Shown one piece after another: positions 1-8,707 of a stretch of DNA of 64,000 bases; position 1 is the first letter of the stretch; the number at the start of each line of letters is the position of its first letter. The stretch comes from Mesorhizobium loti (GTDB lineage Bacteria > Pseudomonadota > Alphaproteobacteria > Rhizobiales > Rhizobiaceae). The notes beneath the pieces were generated by a model. The model did not search any database and was not told the DNA's origin. It worked only from the letters and a program-made list of their open reading frames with translations. The stretch lies in assembly GCA_002356515.1 (NCBI GenBank), contig AP017605.1, positions 7,549,020 through 7,613,019 of the forward strand. Direction: 5' to 3'. The position numbers and the translations under genes are program-made.

Positions 1-10
1 ACGATCATCC

Positions 11-56
11 TGTTTATAAACAGACCGGTTGTCCTGTTTTGTCAACATGCTATTCT
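11..56 (+). promoter_or_regulatory. Probable promoter and operator of the first TetR gene
   Basis: A perfect 12-bp palindrome TGTTTATAAACA lies at 11-22. It is followed by AGACCGGTTGTC (23-34), a 12-mer that is repeated exactly at the promoter of the TetR gene at 13934. TTGTCC (29-34), a 16-bp spacer and TATTCT (51-56) make a plausible -35/-10 pair. The box resembles the TAGACC-GGTCTA core of LmrA/QdoR-type TetR operators, so autoregulation is inferred. The left part may also serve a divergent gene outside the window. Confidence 0.5.
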
Positions 57-62
57 CGAACA

Positions 63-683
63 ATGTCAGCAGAGATGACCATTCGATCAGGCACAAGGCC
101 ACGAAAGCGCATCAACGACCCCGGGGGCATGCGCCGGAAAGTCCTGGATGTCGCCGAAGAGGCATTTCAGGCACGCGGCTATCACGCTTCCAGCCTCGGC
201 GACCTGATGGCGGCGGCAGGGGTCAGCGGCGGCGCGCTGCATCATCATTTCCCGACCAAGAAGGCGCTGGCCCTGGCGGTGATCGAAGAGCGCGTGGCTG
301 CAGCGGTCGAGGAGACATGGATCGCGCCGGTAAAGACGGCGGCTTCGGCGCGCGAAGGAGTACGGGCCGTATTCGAGGCCGTGGCGGCGGAGCTGGAGCA
401 GCAGGGTTTCGTGCGCGGCTGTCCGCTCAACAATCTGGCGCATGAACTGTCGCTCGCCGATCCCGATTTCCGGGCTGCCCTGGCCGGCATATTCGCGGCA
501 TGGCGCCAGGCGATCGCCGACAAGATCACGGCTGACCAGCAGGCGGGCAGGGAGCAAGGCACCGATCCCCAGCGTTTTGCGGCACTTGCCGTCGCCACCT
601 ATTCCGGCGCCATGTCGATGGCCAAGACGGCGCAGGACGCGACCGTGCTGCATGACTGTCTGGCGGCTCTCGGCGAAGCCTGA
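63..683 (+). CDS. TetR/AcrR family transcriptional regulator (LmrA/QdoR-like)
   Basis: A 206-residue DNA-binding repressor. The N-terminal TetR helix-turn-helix spans roughly residues 20-65 (VLDVAEEAFQARGYHASSLGD, then the recognition helix GGALHHHFPTKKAL). The C-terminal ligand domain contains the GCPLNNL segment seen in the LmrA/YxaF-like subgroup. The frame is open from a TTG at 39, but the putative -10 box ends at 56, so ATG 63 (possibly leaderless) or ATG 75 is more likely. No target gene is evident downstream, since the next gene is on the opposite strand; the regulated gene is probably left of the window. Ligand unknown. Confidence 0.85.
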   Translation: MSAEMTIRSGTRPRKRINDPGGMRRKVLDVAEEAFQARGYHASSLGDLMAAAGVSGGALHHHFPTKKALALAVIEERVAAAVEETWIAPVKTAASAREGVRAVFEAVAAELEQQGFVRGCPLNNLAHELSLADPDFRAALAGIFAAWRQAIADKITADQQAGREQGTDPQRFAALAVATYSGAMSMAKTAQDATVLHDCLAALGEA

Positions 684-695
684 GCCGCAGCCGCG

Positions 696-1784
696 CTACG
701 TGCGGTTGACGACGGCGTTTGAGGGCGGGCCAACGGACCCGCGCTCGAAGATCGATGTGGGCAAAATGAGCCTTTCCGCCGGGCGTGGATCTCCCTTCAA
801 GCGCCGGATAAGCAATTCCGCGACACTTTTGCCGAGCGCGTAGACGGGCTGGTCGATGACGGTAATGGGTGGGGTCGTCACGCTCGTCCAGTCCGCATCA
901 TGGAAGGTGATCAGCGAAATGTCCTCGGGAACCCGCAAGCCGCGTTGGCGGATTACCCGGAATATCTCCAGTGCTATGACGCTGTCCGAAGCAAGGATCG
1001 CCGTCGGCCGATCCGGCCCGGACAGCATCTCGTTGGCAACCCTGCGCGTTTCGGCGGGGCTTGTTGCACCAAGGCGAACATAACGTTCTGGCCGATCAAT
1101 GCCCGCATCCCGGCACACGGTGAGGAAACCGTCGATGCGCTCGCGAACCGACGAGGTGTAGATTTGCCCGAGATCGCGGTACTCGTGCCCTTCGGCATCG
1201 ACCGCAGTCACATAGGCGATGTTGCGGTGTCCGGCATCCACGAGAATGCGGGTTGCCCGCATGGCGATGCCGCGATCGTCGACCGTGACTGTATCGACAT
1301 CCAGATCGGGCAGCGCCCTGTCGAGCAGGGCAAGCGGCCGGCCTGAACGATGGATATCGCGCAGGTGTGAGATGTCACGCGATTCGGATGGCGTGACGAT
1401 CAGCCCGTCGACGCGCTTGCCGATCAACAGCCGCACGGCTGCCTTTTCAGCCTCGATCCTCTCGCCGGAGTTGGCCAGAATGACGTTAAACCCGGCTGCC
1501 CTTGCCGCGTCGCTGATGCCGCGCACCGCGAGGCTGAAGAACGGGTTCTCGATGTCGCCGACAACCACCCCGATGATGCCGGACCGGCCAGTCGTCATGC
1601 TGCGCGCCAATTCGTTCGGACGGTAGTCCAGTGCCTTGGCCGCGGCCATGACGTCCGCGCGGATCGTATCGCTGACAACACCGTATCCGCCCAGCACGCG
1701 CGCGGCTGTCGCTTTCGATACGTTTGCCGCGCGGGCGACATCGCTGACCGTTATCGACTGGGTCTTGGGCGCGGTTCTTTTCAT
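696..1784 (-). CDS. LacI family transcriptional regulator
   Basis: A 362-residue LacI/GalR regulator. The N-terminal HTH reads TVSDVARAANVSKATAARVLGG (about residues 10-31), followed by the hinge helix region RPNELARSM and a periplasmic-binding-like effector domain (IIGVVVGDIENPFFSLAVRG to the C-terminus). An open frame extends 38 codons upstream, but the conserved family N-terminus starts at ATG 1784 (MKRTAPKTQSITVSDVA). The gene is divergent from the amino-acid-type ABC operon starting at 2019, and two operator-like palindromes lie in the shared 234-bp gap, so it very probably controls that operon and itself. LacI control of a family-3 binding-protein system is unusual, because most LacI effectors are sugars or nucleosides. 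Effector unknown. Confidence 0.9.
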   Translation of the reverse strand: MKRTAPKTQSITVSDVARAANVSKATAARVLGGYGVVSDTIRADVMAAAKALDYRPNELARSMTTGRSGIIGVVVGDIENPFFSLAVRGISDAARAAGFNVILANSGERIEAEKAAVRLLIGKRVDGLIVTPSESRDISHLRDIHRSGRPLALLDRALPDLDVDTVTVDDRGIAMRATRILVDAGHRNIAYVTAVDAEGHEYRDLGQIYTSSVRERIDGFLTVCRDAGIDRPERYVRLGATSPAETRRVANEMLSGPDRPTAILASDSVIALEIFRVIRQRGLRVPEDISLITFHDADWTSVTTPPITVIDQPVYALGKSVAELLIRRLKGDPRPAERLILPTSIFERGSVGPPSNAVVNRT

Positions 1785-1844
1785 CGGATGAACGACTACA
1801 AGAGTTGTTGACGGAAGGTCAATCTGGCGATAACGATTATCAAA

Positions 1845-1879
1845 GAGACCGGTCTCAATCAATAAGAGACCGGTCTCTT
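1845..1879. promoter_or_regulatory. Twin LacI-type operators
   Basis: Two perfect palindromes with the same core: GAGACCGGTCTC at 1845-1856 and AAGAGACCGGTCTCTT at 1864-1879. Their centres are 21 bp apart, i.e. two helical turns on the same DNA face. The central CG and even symmetry are typical of LacI-family operators. They sit just upstream of the LacI gene (minus) and 140 bp before the binding-protein gene (plus), so they can govern both directions. Confidence 0.75.
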
Positions 1880-2018
1880 TTAGAAAATTGCGAGCCACGA
1901 GGCGCGACGAAAGCCTCCTGCGTCATGCTGTGGTCATGGCGGCGGGTGGTATCGGGCGCGAGATCGGGGCTCGACGCAAAGATCAAGAAGAAACAGACCT
2001 TCAGAGTGGAGAGAAGAC

Positions 2019-2858
2019 ATGCGCAGGATAGGAATTCTCAAGTCGCTGATGTCGCCGGTCCGGACCGGCGCAATGGCTCTCATGGCCGTGTGCATTGGCG
2101 CCGGATTGGTTTCGGCCGCCGCCGCGGAGGACAATCCCTATGGTCTTATTGATGCGAAAGTCATCAGCGTTGGCACCATGGGCGATGCCAAACCTTACGC
2201 TTTCACCCAGGCGGATGGCACGTTCACCGGCTTCGACATCGAATTGTTCCGCAACGTCGCCAGCCGCCTTGGATTCAAGCCGGACCAGGTGATCTTCACC
2301 GGTCAGGAATTCTCGGCGCTGATGCCCTCGGTTGCGAACGAACGCTTCGATGTCGCGGTCGCGGCAATCGGCACGACGGAAGCACGCAAGAAGACCGTCG
2401 ACTTTTCCGACGGGTACCTTGCGGGCTATCTCTCCGTGCTTACCTCGGACAAGGCGATCACGTCGGCGGACGGGCTCAAGGGCAAGCGCCTCGGCGTCGT
2501 GCAGGGGACGCTCCAGGAAATCTACGCGGCGAAGAACTTTGTCGGAACCGATCTCGTGAAATTCCCCGACAACAACTCCGCCGTTTCAGCACTCAACAAC
2601 GGAACCGTCGACGCGCATTTCCTCGATTACGAGGCCGCCAAGGACTATGGCGTTCGCTATCCGAACCTGAAGATCGCGGTCAACATTCCTTCCTTTGACG
2701 CGCCGGCCGGCTTTGTCGTGCGCAAGGGCAACGACAAGTTCCGCGAGGCATTGAACACTGCCCTTCATGCGGCCATGCAGGACGGCACCTGGAAGACGCT
2801 CTACGAGAAGTGGTTCCCCGGCTCCCCCATGCCCGATCAATATCTCCCCAAGAAGTAA
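2019..2858 (+). CDS. Amino-acid-type ABC transporter substrate-binding protein (family 3)
   Basis: A 279-residue periplasmic binding protein. Residues 1-36 form a Sec signal peptide with a hydrophobic core ([18 protein letters not shown]) and a probable cleavage after AAAA. The mature part has family-3 SBP hallmarks: [49 protein letters not shown] and the hinge segment around [12 protein letters not shown]. It starts 6 bases behind a GGAGAGA Shine-Dalgarno sequence. It is the first gene of an operon with the fused permease-ATPase (2960) and a FAD oxidoreductase (4568). The expected ligand is a polar amino acid or derivative; because the neighbour oxidoreductase is of the D-amino-acid-oxidase fold, an N-substituted or D-amino acid is a reasonable guess. 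Confidence 0.9.
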   Translation: MRRIGILKSLMSPVRTGAMALMAVCIGAGLVSAAAAEDNPYGLIDAKVISVGTMGDAKPYAFTQADGTFTGFDIELFRNVASRLGFKPDQVIFTGQEFSALMPSVANERFDVAVAAIGTTEARKKTVDFSDGYLAGYLSVLTSDKAITSADGLKGKRLGVVQGTLQEIYAAKNFVGTDLVKFPDNNSAVSALNNGTVDAHFLDYEAAKDYGVRYPNLKIAVNIPSFDAPAGFVVRKGNDKFREALNTALHAAMQDGTWKTLYEKWFPGSPMPDQYLPKK

Positions 2859-2866
2859 CCGCGCCT

Positions 2867-2897
2867 CCAGCCACCGGCCTTGACGGCCGGCGGCTGG
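2867..2897 (+). other. Intercistronic stem-loop after the binding-protein gene
   Basis: CCAGCC-a-CCGGCC, loop ttgac, GGCCGG-c-GGCTGG: a 12-bp GC stem with one central mismatch, 8 bases after the stop codon. No U-run follows, so it looks like a 3' mRNA-protecting or partial-termination hairpin between the binding-protein and permease genes. Confidence 0.7.
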
Positions 2898-2959
2898 ACG
2901 ACACGCCGTTGCGCCTGATTTCCTGATGGCACGAATGGCGCAGTGGAAAAGGGGACCGA

Positions 2960-4501
2960 ATGAACTGGCTTGAAAACCTGCGGCGCAGTTTCCTTGACTG
3001 GCAGGCCATGGCGGACGTGCTGCCGAGCATGATCACCATCGGATTGAAGAACACCCTGATCCTCGCGGCCGCGTCCACGGTGCTGGGCGTCGTTCTCGGC
3101 ATGATCCTGGCTGTCATGGGCATCTCGCAATCGCGCTGGCTGCGCCTTCCCGCGCGGGTCTACACCGATATTTTCCGTGGCCTTCCGGCGATCGTCACCA
3201 TTCTGCTGATCGGCCAGGGCTTTGCCCGCATCGGCCGTGAAATCTTTGGACCTTCGCCCTATCCGCTCGGCATTCTTGCCCTCAGCCTGATCGCTGGTGC
3301 CTATATCGGCGAAATCTTCCGCTCGGGCATCCAGAGCGTCGAGCGCGGGCAGATGGAGGCCTGCAGGGCGCTCAGCATGAGCTACGGCCAAGGCATGCGG
3401 CTGATCGTAATCCCGCAAGGCATCCGCCGCGTCTTGCCGGCCCTGGTCAACCAGTTCATCGGCAACGTCAAGGATTCGAGCCTTGTCTACTTCCTCGGTC
3501 TGCTCGCGTCGGAGCGTGAGATTTTCCGTGTCGGCCAGGACCAGGCGGTGGTCACCGGAAACCTCTCTCCATTGCTTCTGGCCGGCGTATTCTATCTCGT
3601 CATCACCGTCCCCTTGACCCACGTAGTCAATTACATCGACAACTCGCTACGCGCCGGAAAGCAAAAGGCCGGTCTCGTCACCAGCGGTCTCGCCGAGGTC
3701 GATGAACTGGAAAACGCCATCAGCAATCCACCGGCGCAGACCAGTCTTGAGGGCAACTCTGCGCTTCCCCGCTTCAAGGGCGGCAGTCTCACCATCACCG
3801 ATCTCGACATGGCCTATGGCAATCTCGATGTTCTCAAGGGTGTCAGCCTGACGGTCAGGCCGGGGACGGTCACCTGTGTCATTGGTCCGTCAGGGTCGGG
3901 CAAGTCGACCTTGCTGCGTTGCCTCAACCGCCTGGTTGAACCCAAAGGCGGTGACGTGCTGCTCGACGGTGCCAGCATCCTGGCGATGAAGCCGGAAAAA
4001 CTGCGCCGGCGGGTCGGCATGGTGTTCCAGCAGTTCAACCTGTTTCCCGACCACACAGCCCTGGAAAACGTCATGCTGTCGCTGACCAAGGTCAAGCACC
4101 TTCCGGTGCAGGAGGCCGAGAGTATCGCCGAGGCGCGCCTTGCCGATGTCGGGCTGGCCGCCCGCAAGAACCATCGTCCCGGCAGCCTATCCGGTGGCCA
4201 GCAGCAGCGTGTGGCGATCGCCCGTGCGCTGGCAATGGACCCGGAAGTTATCCTGTTCGACGAGGTGACGAGCGCTCTTGATCCCGAACTGGTGAAGGGC
4301 GTTCTCAACCTTATGGCGGATCTCGGCCGGCGCGGCATGACAATGGTCGTGGTCACCCATGAAATGGGCTTTGCCCGCAAGGTCGCCGATCAGGTCGTCT
4401 TCATGGATGAAGGCCGCGTCATCGAGGCCGGCACGCCTGCAGCGATCTTCGACACGCCGAAAAGCACGCGTCTGAAGCACTTCCTTGCCGAAGTGCTCTA
4501 G
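2960..4501 (+). CDS. Amino acid ABC transporter, permease-ATPase fusion
   Basis: A 513-residue inner-membrane fusion of two ABC components. Residues 1-240 are a HisM/GlnP-type permease: several membrane helices (e.g. [20 protein letters not shown]) and the EAA loop around residues 133-152 ([20 protein letters not shown]). A linker of about 30 residues follows. Residues 275-513 are a HisP/GlnQ-type ATPase with Walker A GPSGSGKS (about 309), Q-loop VFQQFNLFP, signature [15 protein letters not shown], Walker [15 protein letters not shown] and switch His VTHEMGF. Only one permease domain is present, so the transporter should be a homodimer of the fusion. Such fusions are known in rhizobia. It lies 101 bp after the binding-protein gene, separated by a stem-loop. 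Confidence 0.93.
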   Translation: MNWLENLRRSFLDWQAMADVLPSMITIGLKNTLILAAASTVLGVVLGMILAVMGISQSRWLRLPARVYTDIFRGLPAIVTILLIGQGFARIGREIFGPSPYPLGILALSLIAGAYIGEIFRSGIQSVERGQMEACRALSMSYGQGMRLIVIPQGIRRVLPALVNQFIGNVKDSSLVYFLGLLASEREIFRVGQDQAVVTGNLSPLLLAGVFYLVITVPLTHVVNYIDNSLRAGKQKAGLVTSGLAEVDELENAISNPPAQTSLEGNSALPRFKGGSLTITDLDMAYGNLDVLKGVSLTVRPGTVTCVIGPSGSGKSTLLRCLNRLVEPKGGDVLLDGASILAMKPEKLRRRVGMVFQQFNLFPDHTALENVMLSLTKVKHLPVQEAESIAEARLADVGLAARKNHRPGSLSGGQQQRVAIARALAMDPEVILFDEVTSALDPELVKGVLNLMADLGRRGMTMVVVTHEMGFARKVADQVVFMDEGRVIEAGTPAAIFDTPKSTRLKHFLAEVL

Positions 4502-4567
4502 TCGCACCATCCGCATGACCCCTGAGATGGCCGCCCAATCCAACCTCCACCCGTGAAAGAATATCCC

Positions 4568-5689
4568 ATGGCTACAGCACATTCCGTCTCAAAGGTCGTT
4601 GTTGTCGGGGGCGGCATTTTCGGTGTCTCCTCGGCCGTTCATCTGGCAAGGCTCGGCATCCAAACCGTTCTGGTCAATGATGGGCCGCTCGCCAAGGGCG
4701 CTTCCGGCCGCTCGCTGGCCTGGCTCAACTCCGCGCGCAAGCGATCGGCCGAGTATCATCGCCTGCGCATGATCGGCATCGACCGCTACCGGACGCTGTC
4801 GGCGAGATATCCGGATGCCGCCTGGCTGCGTTTCGACGGTGGCCTGACATGGGATGCGGACAATGCCTCGAACGAGATCGCCGATGTCTTCGCTCATGAA
4901 AAAGCCATCGGCTATGATGCGCAACATCTGTCCGCGCACGCCATAGCCTCAGTCACGCCAGGGGTCGCAGCAAGCGCCGTCACGCCTCAAGGCGCGGTCT
5001 TCAATCCGGGCGAGGGCTGGGTCGACCTGCCATCGCTGATCGAGATATTGATCGCGGAATTTGTCGAGCGTGGCGGGCAACTGGTCACCGATGCCGGAAG
5101 CGCTGCGGTCACGGTCGTCGACGGTCGCGCCACCGGCGTCATCACGACAAGCGGCATCAGCCTTGCTGCCGACGCGGTACTCCTGGCGACGGGCGGTGAT
5201 GTGCCGCGAATGGTTGCGGATGCCGGCCGGCATCTCGCCGACGGGACGCCGATCGCGCTGCTCGTCAGGACCAAGCCGGTGAGCTTACCGCTTCGGGCCG
5301 TGCTCAACACGCCGCGCGTCGCCATCCGGCCGACGCCGGACGGAGCCCTCGCGCTCGATTCCGCGTGGTCGGAAGAAGAGGTGGTCGTCAATTCGGATGG
5401 CACTTACGGCGTAAAGGCTTCGACCGTTCAGGGGCTTCTCGATGAAGCCTCGAAGGTCCTCGAGGGGCATCCGAAACTGGAATTGGAAAGCTACGGTGTT
5501 GGGCCCAAGCCGATCCCCGGAGACGGCGAGCCGGTCTTCGGCCAGTTGAAGGATATACAGGGATATTACGTTGCCTTCAGCCACAGCGGCGCAACGCTCG
5601 GTCTGATTGCGGGCGAACTGCTCGCCGGCGAGATCGCCAGCGGCATTGAGCATCCGCTGCTTGCGAACTTCCGTCCAGGCCGCTTTTGA
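4568..5689 (+). CDS. NAD(P)/FAD-dependent oxidoreductase, DAO family
   Basis: A 373-residue flavoprotein of the D-amino acid oxidase / glycine oxidase fold. The N-terminal Rossmann dinucleotide site is VVVVGGGIFGVSSAVHLARLG (split here: VVVVGGGIFG and VSSAVHLARLG), and a second conserved patch near the C-terminus is YYVAFSHSGATLGLIAGELLAGEI, which closes over the flavin. A GTG at 4553 is in frame, but ATG 4568 gives the standard N-terminus. It is the last gene of the LacI-controlled amino-acid ABC operon, 66 bp after the ATPase. It probably oxidises the imported amine or amino acid, so the operon is a compact uptake-and-oxidation unit. Substrate not deducible. Confidence 0.85.
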   Translation: MATAHSVSKVVVVGGGIFGVSSAVHLARLGIQTVLVNDGPLAKGASGRSLAWLNSARKRSAEYHRLRMIGIDRYRTLSARYPDAAWLRFDGGLTWDADNASNEIADVFAHEKAIGYDAQHLSAHAIASVTPGVAASAVTPQGAVFNPGEGWVDLPSLIEILIAEFVERGGQLVTDAGSAAVTVVDGRATGVITTSGISLAADAVLLATGGDVPRMVADAGRHLADGTPIALLVRTKPVSLPLRAVLNTPRVAIRPTPDGALALDSAWSEEEVVVNSDGTYGVKASTVQGLLDEASKVLEGHPKLELESYGVGPKPIPGDGEPVFGQLKDIQGYYVAFSHSGATLGLIAGELLAGEIASGIEHPLLANFRPGRF

Positions 5690-5728
5690 TCAGACCAGTC
5701 CAAAGGCTTCTTGCGCACCATAGACCCT

Positions 5729-6322
5729 CTATTCGGCCAGCGGCTTGATCGTCTCGTAGCCATTGACCGATTGCGCGCTGGTGCCTTCATCATAGCGCCG
5801 GGCAAGAGCAGCCTGCAGGTCAGGCGAATAAAGCGCCGTGAATGCATCGAGCGTCTCGCCGGCTGCGTTCTTGAAGGTCTCGTTGACGGCGAGCACGTTG
5901 TATTTGCAGTCGCCCAGGCTGAAGGTTTCCTTGCCCTTGACGACCAGGGTCAGCGTCTTGGTGGCCTTAGGCTGCTTGTCCGGCGACAGCTCGACAAACT
6001 CGATCGTGCTCTTTGCTCCGGCCTTCAGCGGAAACAGTTTTCGCAGGTCGGAAAACGGGATCATTGCCAGCCGGCCGGTGTCGCTGTCGCGAAAAACCTC
6101 AATCAGGCCGGCGAACAGGAACTGCTTTTGCGGTGATTGAGACTCGTAGCTGTTGGTGACGGAGATCATCCCGCCGGCAACGGGCCGAAATTCGCTCTGG
6201 ATACCGGGCCTCGCCAGGATGAACCCATTTCTTGCCGATTTGGCATCGACGCATGGACCGGCAAACGCAACACTTGCCGGCAGCAAAACCGCCAATGCCA
6301 TGCCGATAAACGCGCTCTTCAT
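5729..6322 (-). CDS. Hypothetical secreted protein
   Basis: A 197-residue protein of unknown function. It has a clear Sec signal peptide at the N-terminus (SAFIGMALAVLLPASVAFAG), and the mature protein starts GPCVDAKSARNGF. Two Cys (after the cleavage site and in LGDCKYNV) could form a periplasmic disulfide. No catalytic motif is recognised. ATG 6322 is preferred over the upstream in-frame ATG at 6343 because a GGGGAA Shine-Dalgarno sequence lies just before it. It is convergent with the DAO gene and divergent from the metallophosphoesterase gene. It is probably a monocistronic gene for a periplasmic or outer-envelope protein. Confidence 0.75.
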   Translation of the reverse strand: MKSAFIGMALAVLLPASVAFAGPCVDAKSARNGFILARPGIQSEFRPVAGGMISVTNSYESQSPQKQFLFAGLIEVFRDSDTGRLAMIPFSDLRKLFPLKAGAKSTIEFVELSPDKQPKATKTLTLVVKGKETFSLGDCKYNVLAVNETFKNAAGETLDAFTALYSPDLQAALARRYDEGTSAQSVNGYETIKPLAE

Positions 6323-6455
6323 AGCATTCCCCGATTCTTTCAAATAAAATACAAGTGCCGGTAGAAGTTGCAGACGTTCATTGCGATGTCGATGGCGCAG
6401 GCAGTTGCGATATTGCCGAAACTGGACGGACGCCGCTTGTGCTGAAATTCCGCCG

Positions 6456-7589
6456 ATGATGAATCACCGATCGCCAAGATTGTTTTCACGACGCAGCTTC
6501 CTGACGCAGGCCGTCGGTCTTGCCGCGGCTGGTGCGTTGTCACGCCCGGCGTTCAGCCAGACCGGGCAGCGCATACAGCCGATCGACGCGACCTTCCTGT
6601 TCATCGCCGATGTCCATGCCTGCCGCATGGCGAGCGGCCTGAGCCCCAACTGCCAGCAGGAGGGCAAGACCGACGCCGCGCTGTTGCGCAATGTCGCGGC
6701 ATTGAACGCCATCAGCGATAAGGACTGGCCGGCCGAGATCAACGGCGTCGCCACCGGCTTGCGTTCGGCCGGCAGCCGGATCGGCATGCCGCTCGGCCTT
6801 GTCGTCGGCGGCGACATCACCGACGATGGTGGCGGCCAGATCACTCAGCCCAGCGAGGGTACGCAATTGCTGCAGTTCAGCCAGCGCTACAGCCAAGGCG
6901 TTGGCCCGGATCGCGTCCACATGCCGGTCTATGTCGGGCTCGGCAACCACGATCTCGACCAGAACGGTCCGCCGCACCATGTCGACTGGTACCGGCGCGA
7001 GATGCGCGACTATGTCGAGGTCAACCACCGCCCGGGCGTGTTCTTCAAGCCGCCCGTGCCGGCCACCGACTACGATGTCGACACCGACTGCTATTCATGG
7101 GACTGGGGCGGCCTGCATCTCGTCCAGACGCATCGTTTTGCCGGTGACGCCGGCCATGGCGCCGAGAGCAGCCTGCCATGGCTCAAGCAGGATCTGGCGA
7201 CCTACGCGGCGGACGGCCGCCCGGTCATCCTGTTCCAGCACTATGGCTGGGACACATTTTCGACGGAGCGGTGGGATCCCGCCAGGAAAACCTACGACGA
7301 TGAGGGCGCCGGCCCGCCGCACTGGTGGGGTGAGGCTGACAGGCAAGCGCTGCTGGCGGCGCTGAAGGGCTACAATGTCGTCGCCATCTTCCACGGCCAC
7401 CAGCATGACAGCTCACTGATCTATCGTCGTGACGGGATCGATCTGTTCAAGCCGAAGGCCGCCTATATGGGAGGGTTCGCCGTGGCCAGGGTGACCAGCG
7501 ATGGCATGGACGTCGTGTTAGGCGAGGCGACCGATGACCATGGCGAGGTCACCTTCACCAACGCTTTCAGCAAGGGCTGGAGCACGTGA
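6456..7589 (+). CDS. Tat-exported metallophosphoesterase
   Basis: A 377-residue calcineurin-like phosphoesterase. Residues 10-35 form a twin-arginine signal (SRRSFLTQAVGLAAAGALS) with cleavage after PAFSQ, so folding with metal in the cytoplasm and export to the periplasm are expected. Metal-binding motifs appear in order: DVHAC, GGDITDDGG, GLGNHDLD and, near the C-terminus, IFHGHQHDSS. These are the D-x-H / GD / GNHD / GHxH pattern of the family. The frame is open further upstream, but ATG 6456 directly precedes the Tat signal. Its substrate (phosphodiester, nucleotide or phospholipid head group) is not evident. It converges with csbD, with a shared terminator between them. Confidence 0.88.
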   Translation: MMNHRSPRLFSRRSFLTQAVGLAAAGALSRPAFSQTGQRIQPIDATFLFIADVHACRMASGLSPNCQQEGKTDAALLRNVAALNAISDKDWPAEINGVATGLRSAGSRIGMPLGLVVGGDITDDGGGQITQPSEGTQLLQFSQRYSQGVGPDRVHMPVYVGLGNHDLDQNGPPHHVDWYRREMRDYVEVNHRPGVFFKPPVPATDYDVDTDCYSWDWGGLHLVQTHRFAGDAGHGAESSLPWLKQDLATYAADGRPVILFQHYGWDTFSTERWDPARKTYDDEGAGPPHWWGEADRQALLAALKGYNVVAIFHGHQHDSSLIYRRDGIDLFKPKAAYMGGFAVARVTSDGMDVVLGEATDDHGEVTFTNAFSKGWST

Positions 7590-7616
7590 AAAAGGCGGCC
7601 TTGGCGACCGCCTTTT
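7590..7616. terminator. Bidirectional rho-independent terminator
   Basis: AAAAGGCGG (7590-7598) and CCGCCTTTT (7608-7616) form a perfect 9-bp stem with A/T-rich flanks on both sides. It lies between the convergent metallophosphoesterase and CsbD genes and can stop transcription from both. Confidence 0.85.
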
Positions 7617-7643
7617 CCGATAGGAGCGTTTCTGGATGCGCGA

Positions 7644-7823
7644 TCAGAACGCCTTCCCGACCTTGTCCTTCACGTCGCCATAGGCCTTCTGCACCTTGCC
7701 GGCGACCTTGTCGACCATGCCTTCAATCTGGGTCCGCCTGTTGCCGGTCGCCTTGCCGGCCGCCTGTTTTACCGAGCCTTTAATCTGCTTGGCCATACCA
7801 GCAACCTGATTCCTGTTCACCAC
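7644..7823 (-). CDS. CsbD-like stress protein
   Basis: A 59-residue CsbD-family protein: VAGMAKQIKGSVKQAAGKATG followed by the repeat-like VDKVAGKVQKAYGDVKDKVG. The family is small, hydrophilic and stress-induced (general stress or sigma-factor regulons in many bacteria); its biochemical role is unknown. The frame is open upstream to 7910, but the start is assigned to GTG 7823 because AGGAGA lies 7 bases before it and the family begins with this N-terminus. It is a single gene. Confidence 0.85.
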   Translation of the reverse strand: MVNRNQVAGMAKQIKGSVKQAAGKATGNRRTQIEGMVDKVAGKVQKAYGDVKDKVGKAF

Positions 7824-8007
7824 TTTCGCATCTCCTGGGAGTCTTTGAATTCCGGGGAATTCATCCGCGCGGATAAACGGACTGGCATCGTTTAGGTTCC
7901 AGGCACCCAACCGGAAGCAGACGAAACGCGCGAGGCGGCTTCCGGCGGCTAGGCAGGCAGGCTAGGCTGTAGATACGCGCCGACCAATCGCGCACACGGG
8001 GAGAAAA

Positions 8008-8661
8008 ATGGCGGAATTCACACTCTACATCGGCAACAAATGCTTCTCCTCATGGTCGCTCAGGCCATGGGTGGCGATGAGGCATCTGGAGATCCCGTTC
8101 GAGGAGGGCTTTGTGCGGCTGCGCACGCCCGAGACCTTTGCCAATCTGGCGAAAGTGTCGCCGACCGGTCAGGTGCCGGTCTTGGATCACAATGGAAGGA
8201 TTATCTGGGAAACCCTTGCTATCCTTGAGTATCTTGCCGACCTGTTTCCCGGGAAAAAACTCTGGCCCGATGATATAGGCGCCCGTGCCCTGGCGCGCGC
8301 GGTGGCAATGGAGATGCATTCCGGTTTTCGCGAGGTCCGCTATGGCTGGCCGATGAATTTGCGCCGGCCGAAGGGGCACAAGCCGCTCGACGCCGAAGGG
8401 GAAGTGCAGCGGGCCCGCATCGAGGCGCTGTGGCGCGAGTGTCGGGAAAAATATGGCAAGGGCGGCCCGTTCCTGTTCGGTCATTTCACTGCGGCCGATG
8501 CCATGTACGCGCCGGTCGTCACCCGCTTCGACACCTATGGCGGCGACCTCGCGCCCGACACCAGAGCCTATGTCGACGCTGTTCTGGCAATGCCGGCGAT
8601 GCGGCACTGGTATGCAGAGGCGGCGAAGGAGCCGTGGCCGGAACCCGGTCCCGACGAATAA
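8008..8661 (+). CDS. Glutathione S-transferase family protein
   Basis: A 217-residue cytosolic GST. The N-terminal thioredoxin-like domain (1-80) has the YIGNKCFSSWSLRPWVAM active-site segment, the cis-Pro motif TGQVPVLDH and the ETLAILEYLA glutathione-contact helix. The C-terminal helical domain runs from about residue 90 and includes FLFGHFTAADAMYAPVV, the usual N-capping/hydrophobic staple motif. It starts behind a GGGGAG Shine-Dalgarno sequence. The next gene (YciI-like) starts 46 bp downstream with its own AGGAGGA site, so they may be co-transcribed. Role in detoxification inferred from family only. Confidence 0.9.
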   Translation: MAEFTLYIGNKCFSSWSLRPWVAMRHLEIPFEEGFVRLRTPETFANLAKVSPTGQVPVLDHNGRIIWETLAILEYLADLFPGKKLWPDDIGARALARAVAMEMHSGFREVRYGWPMNLRRPKGHKPLDAEGEVQRARIEALWRECREKYGKGGPFLFGHFTAADAMYAPVVTRFDTYGGDLAPDTRAYVDAVLAMPAMRHWYAEAAKEPWPEPGPDE

Positions 8662-8707
8662 GCCTGACAACAGGTGGCAATAAGGTTTCGCTCCTGGAGG
8701 AGGACCG

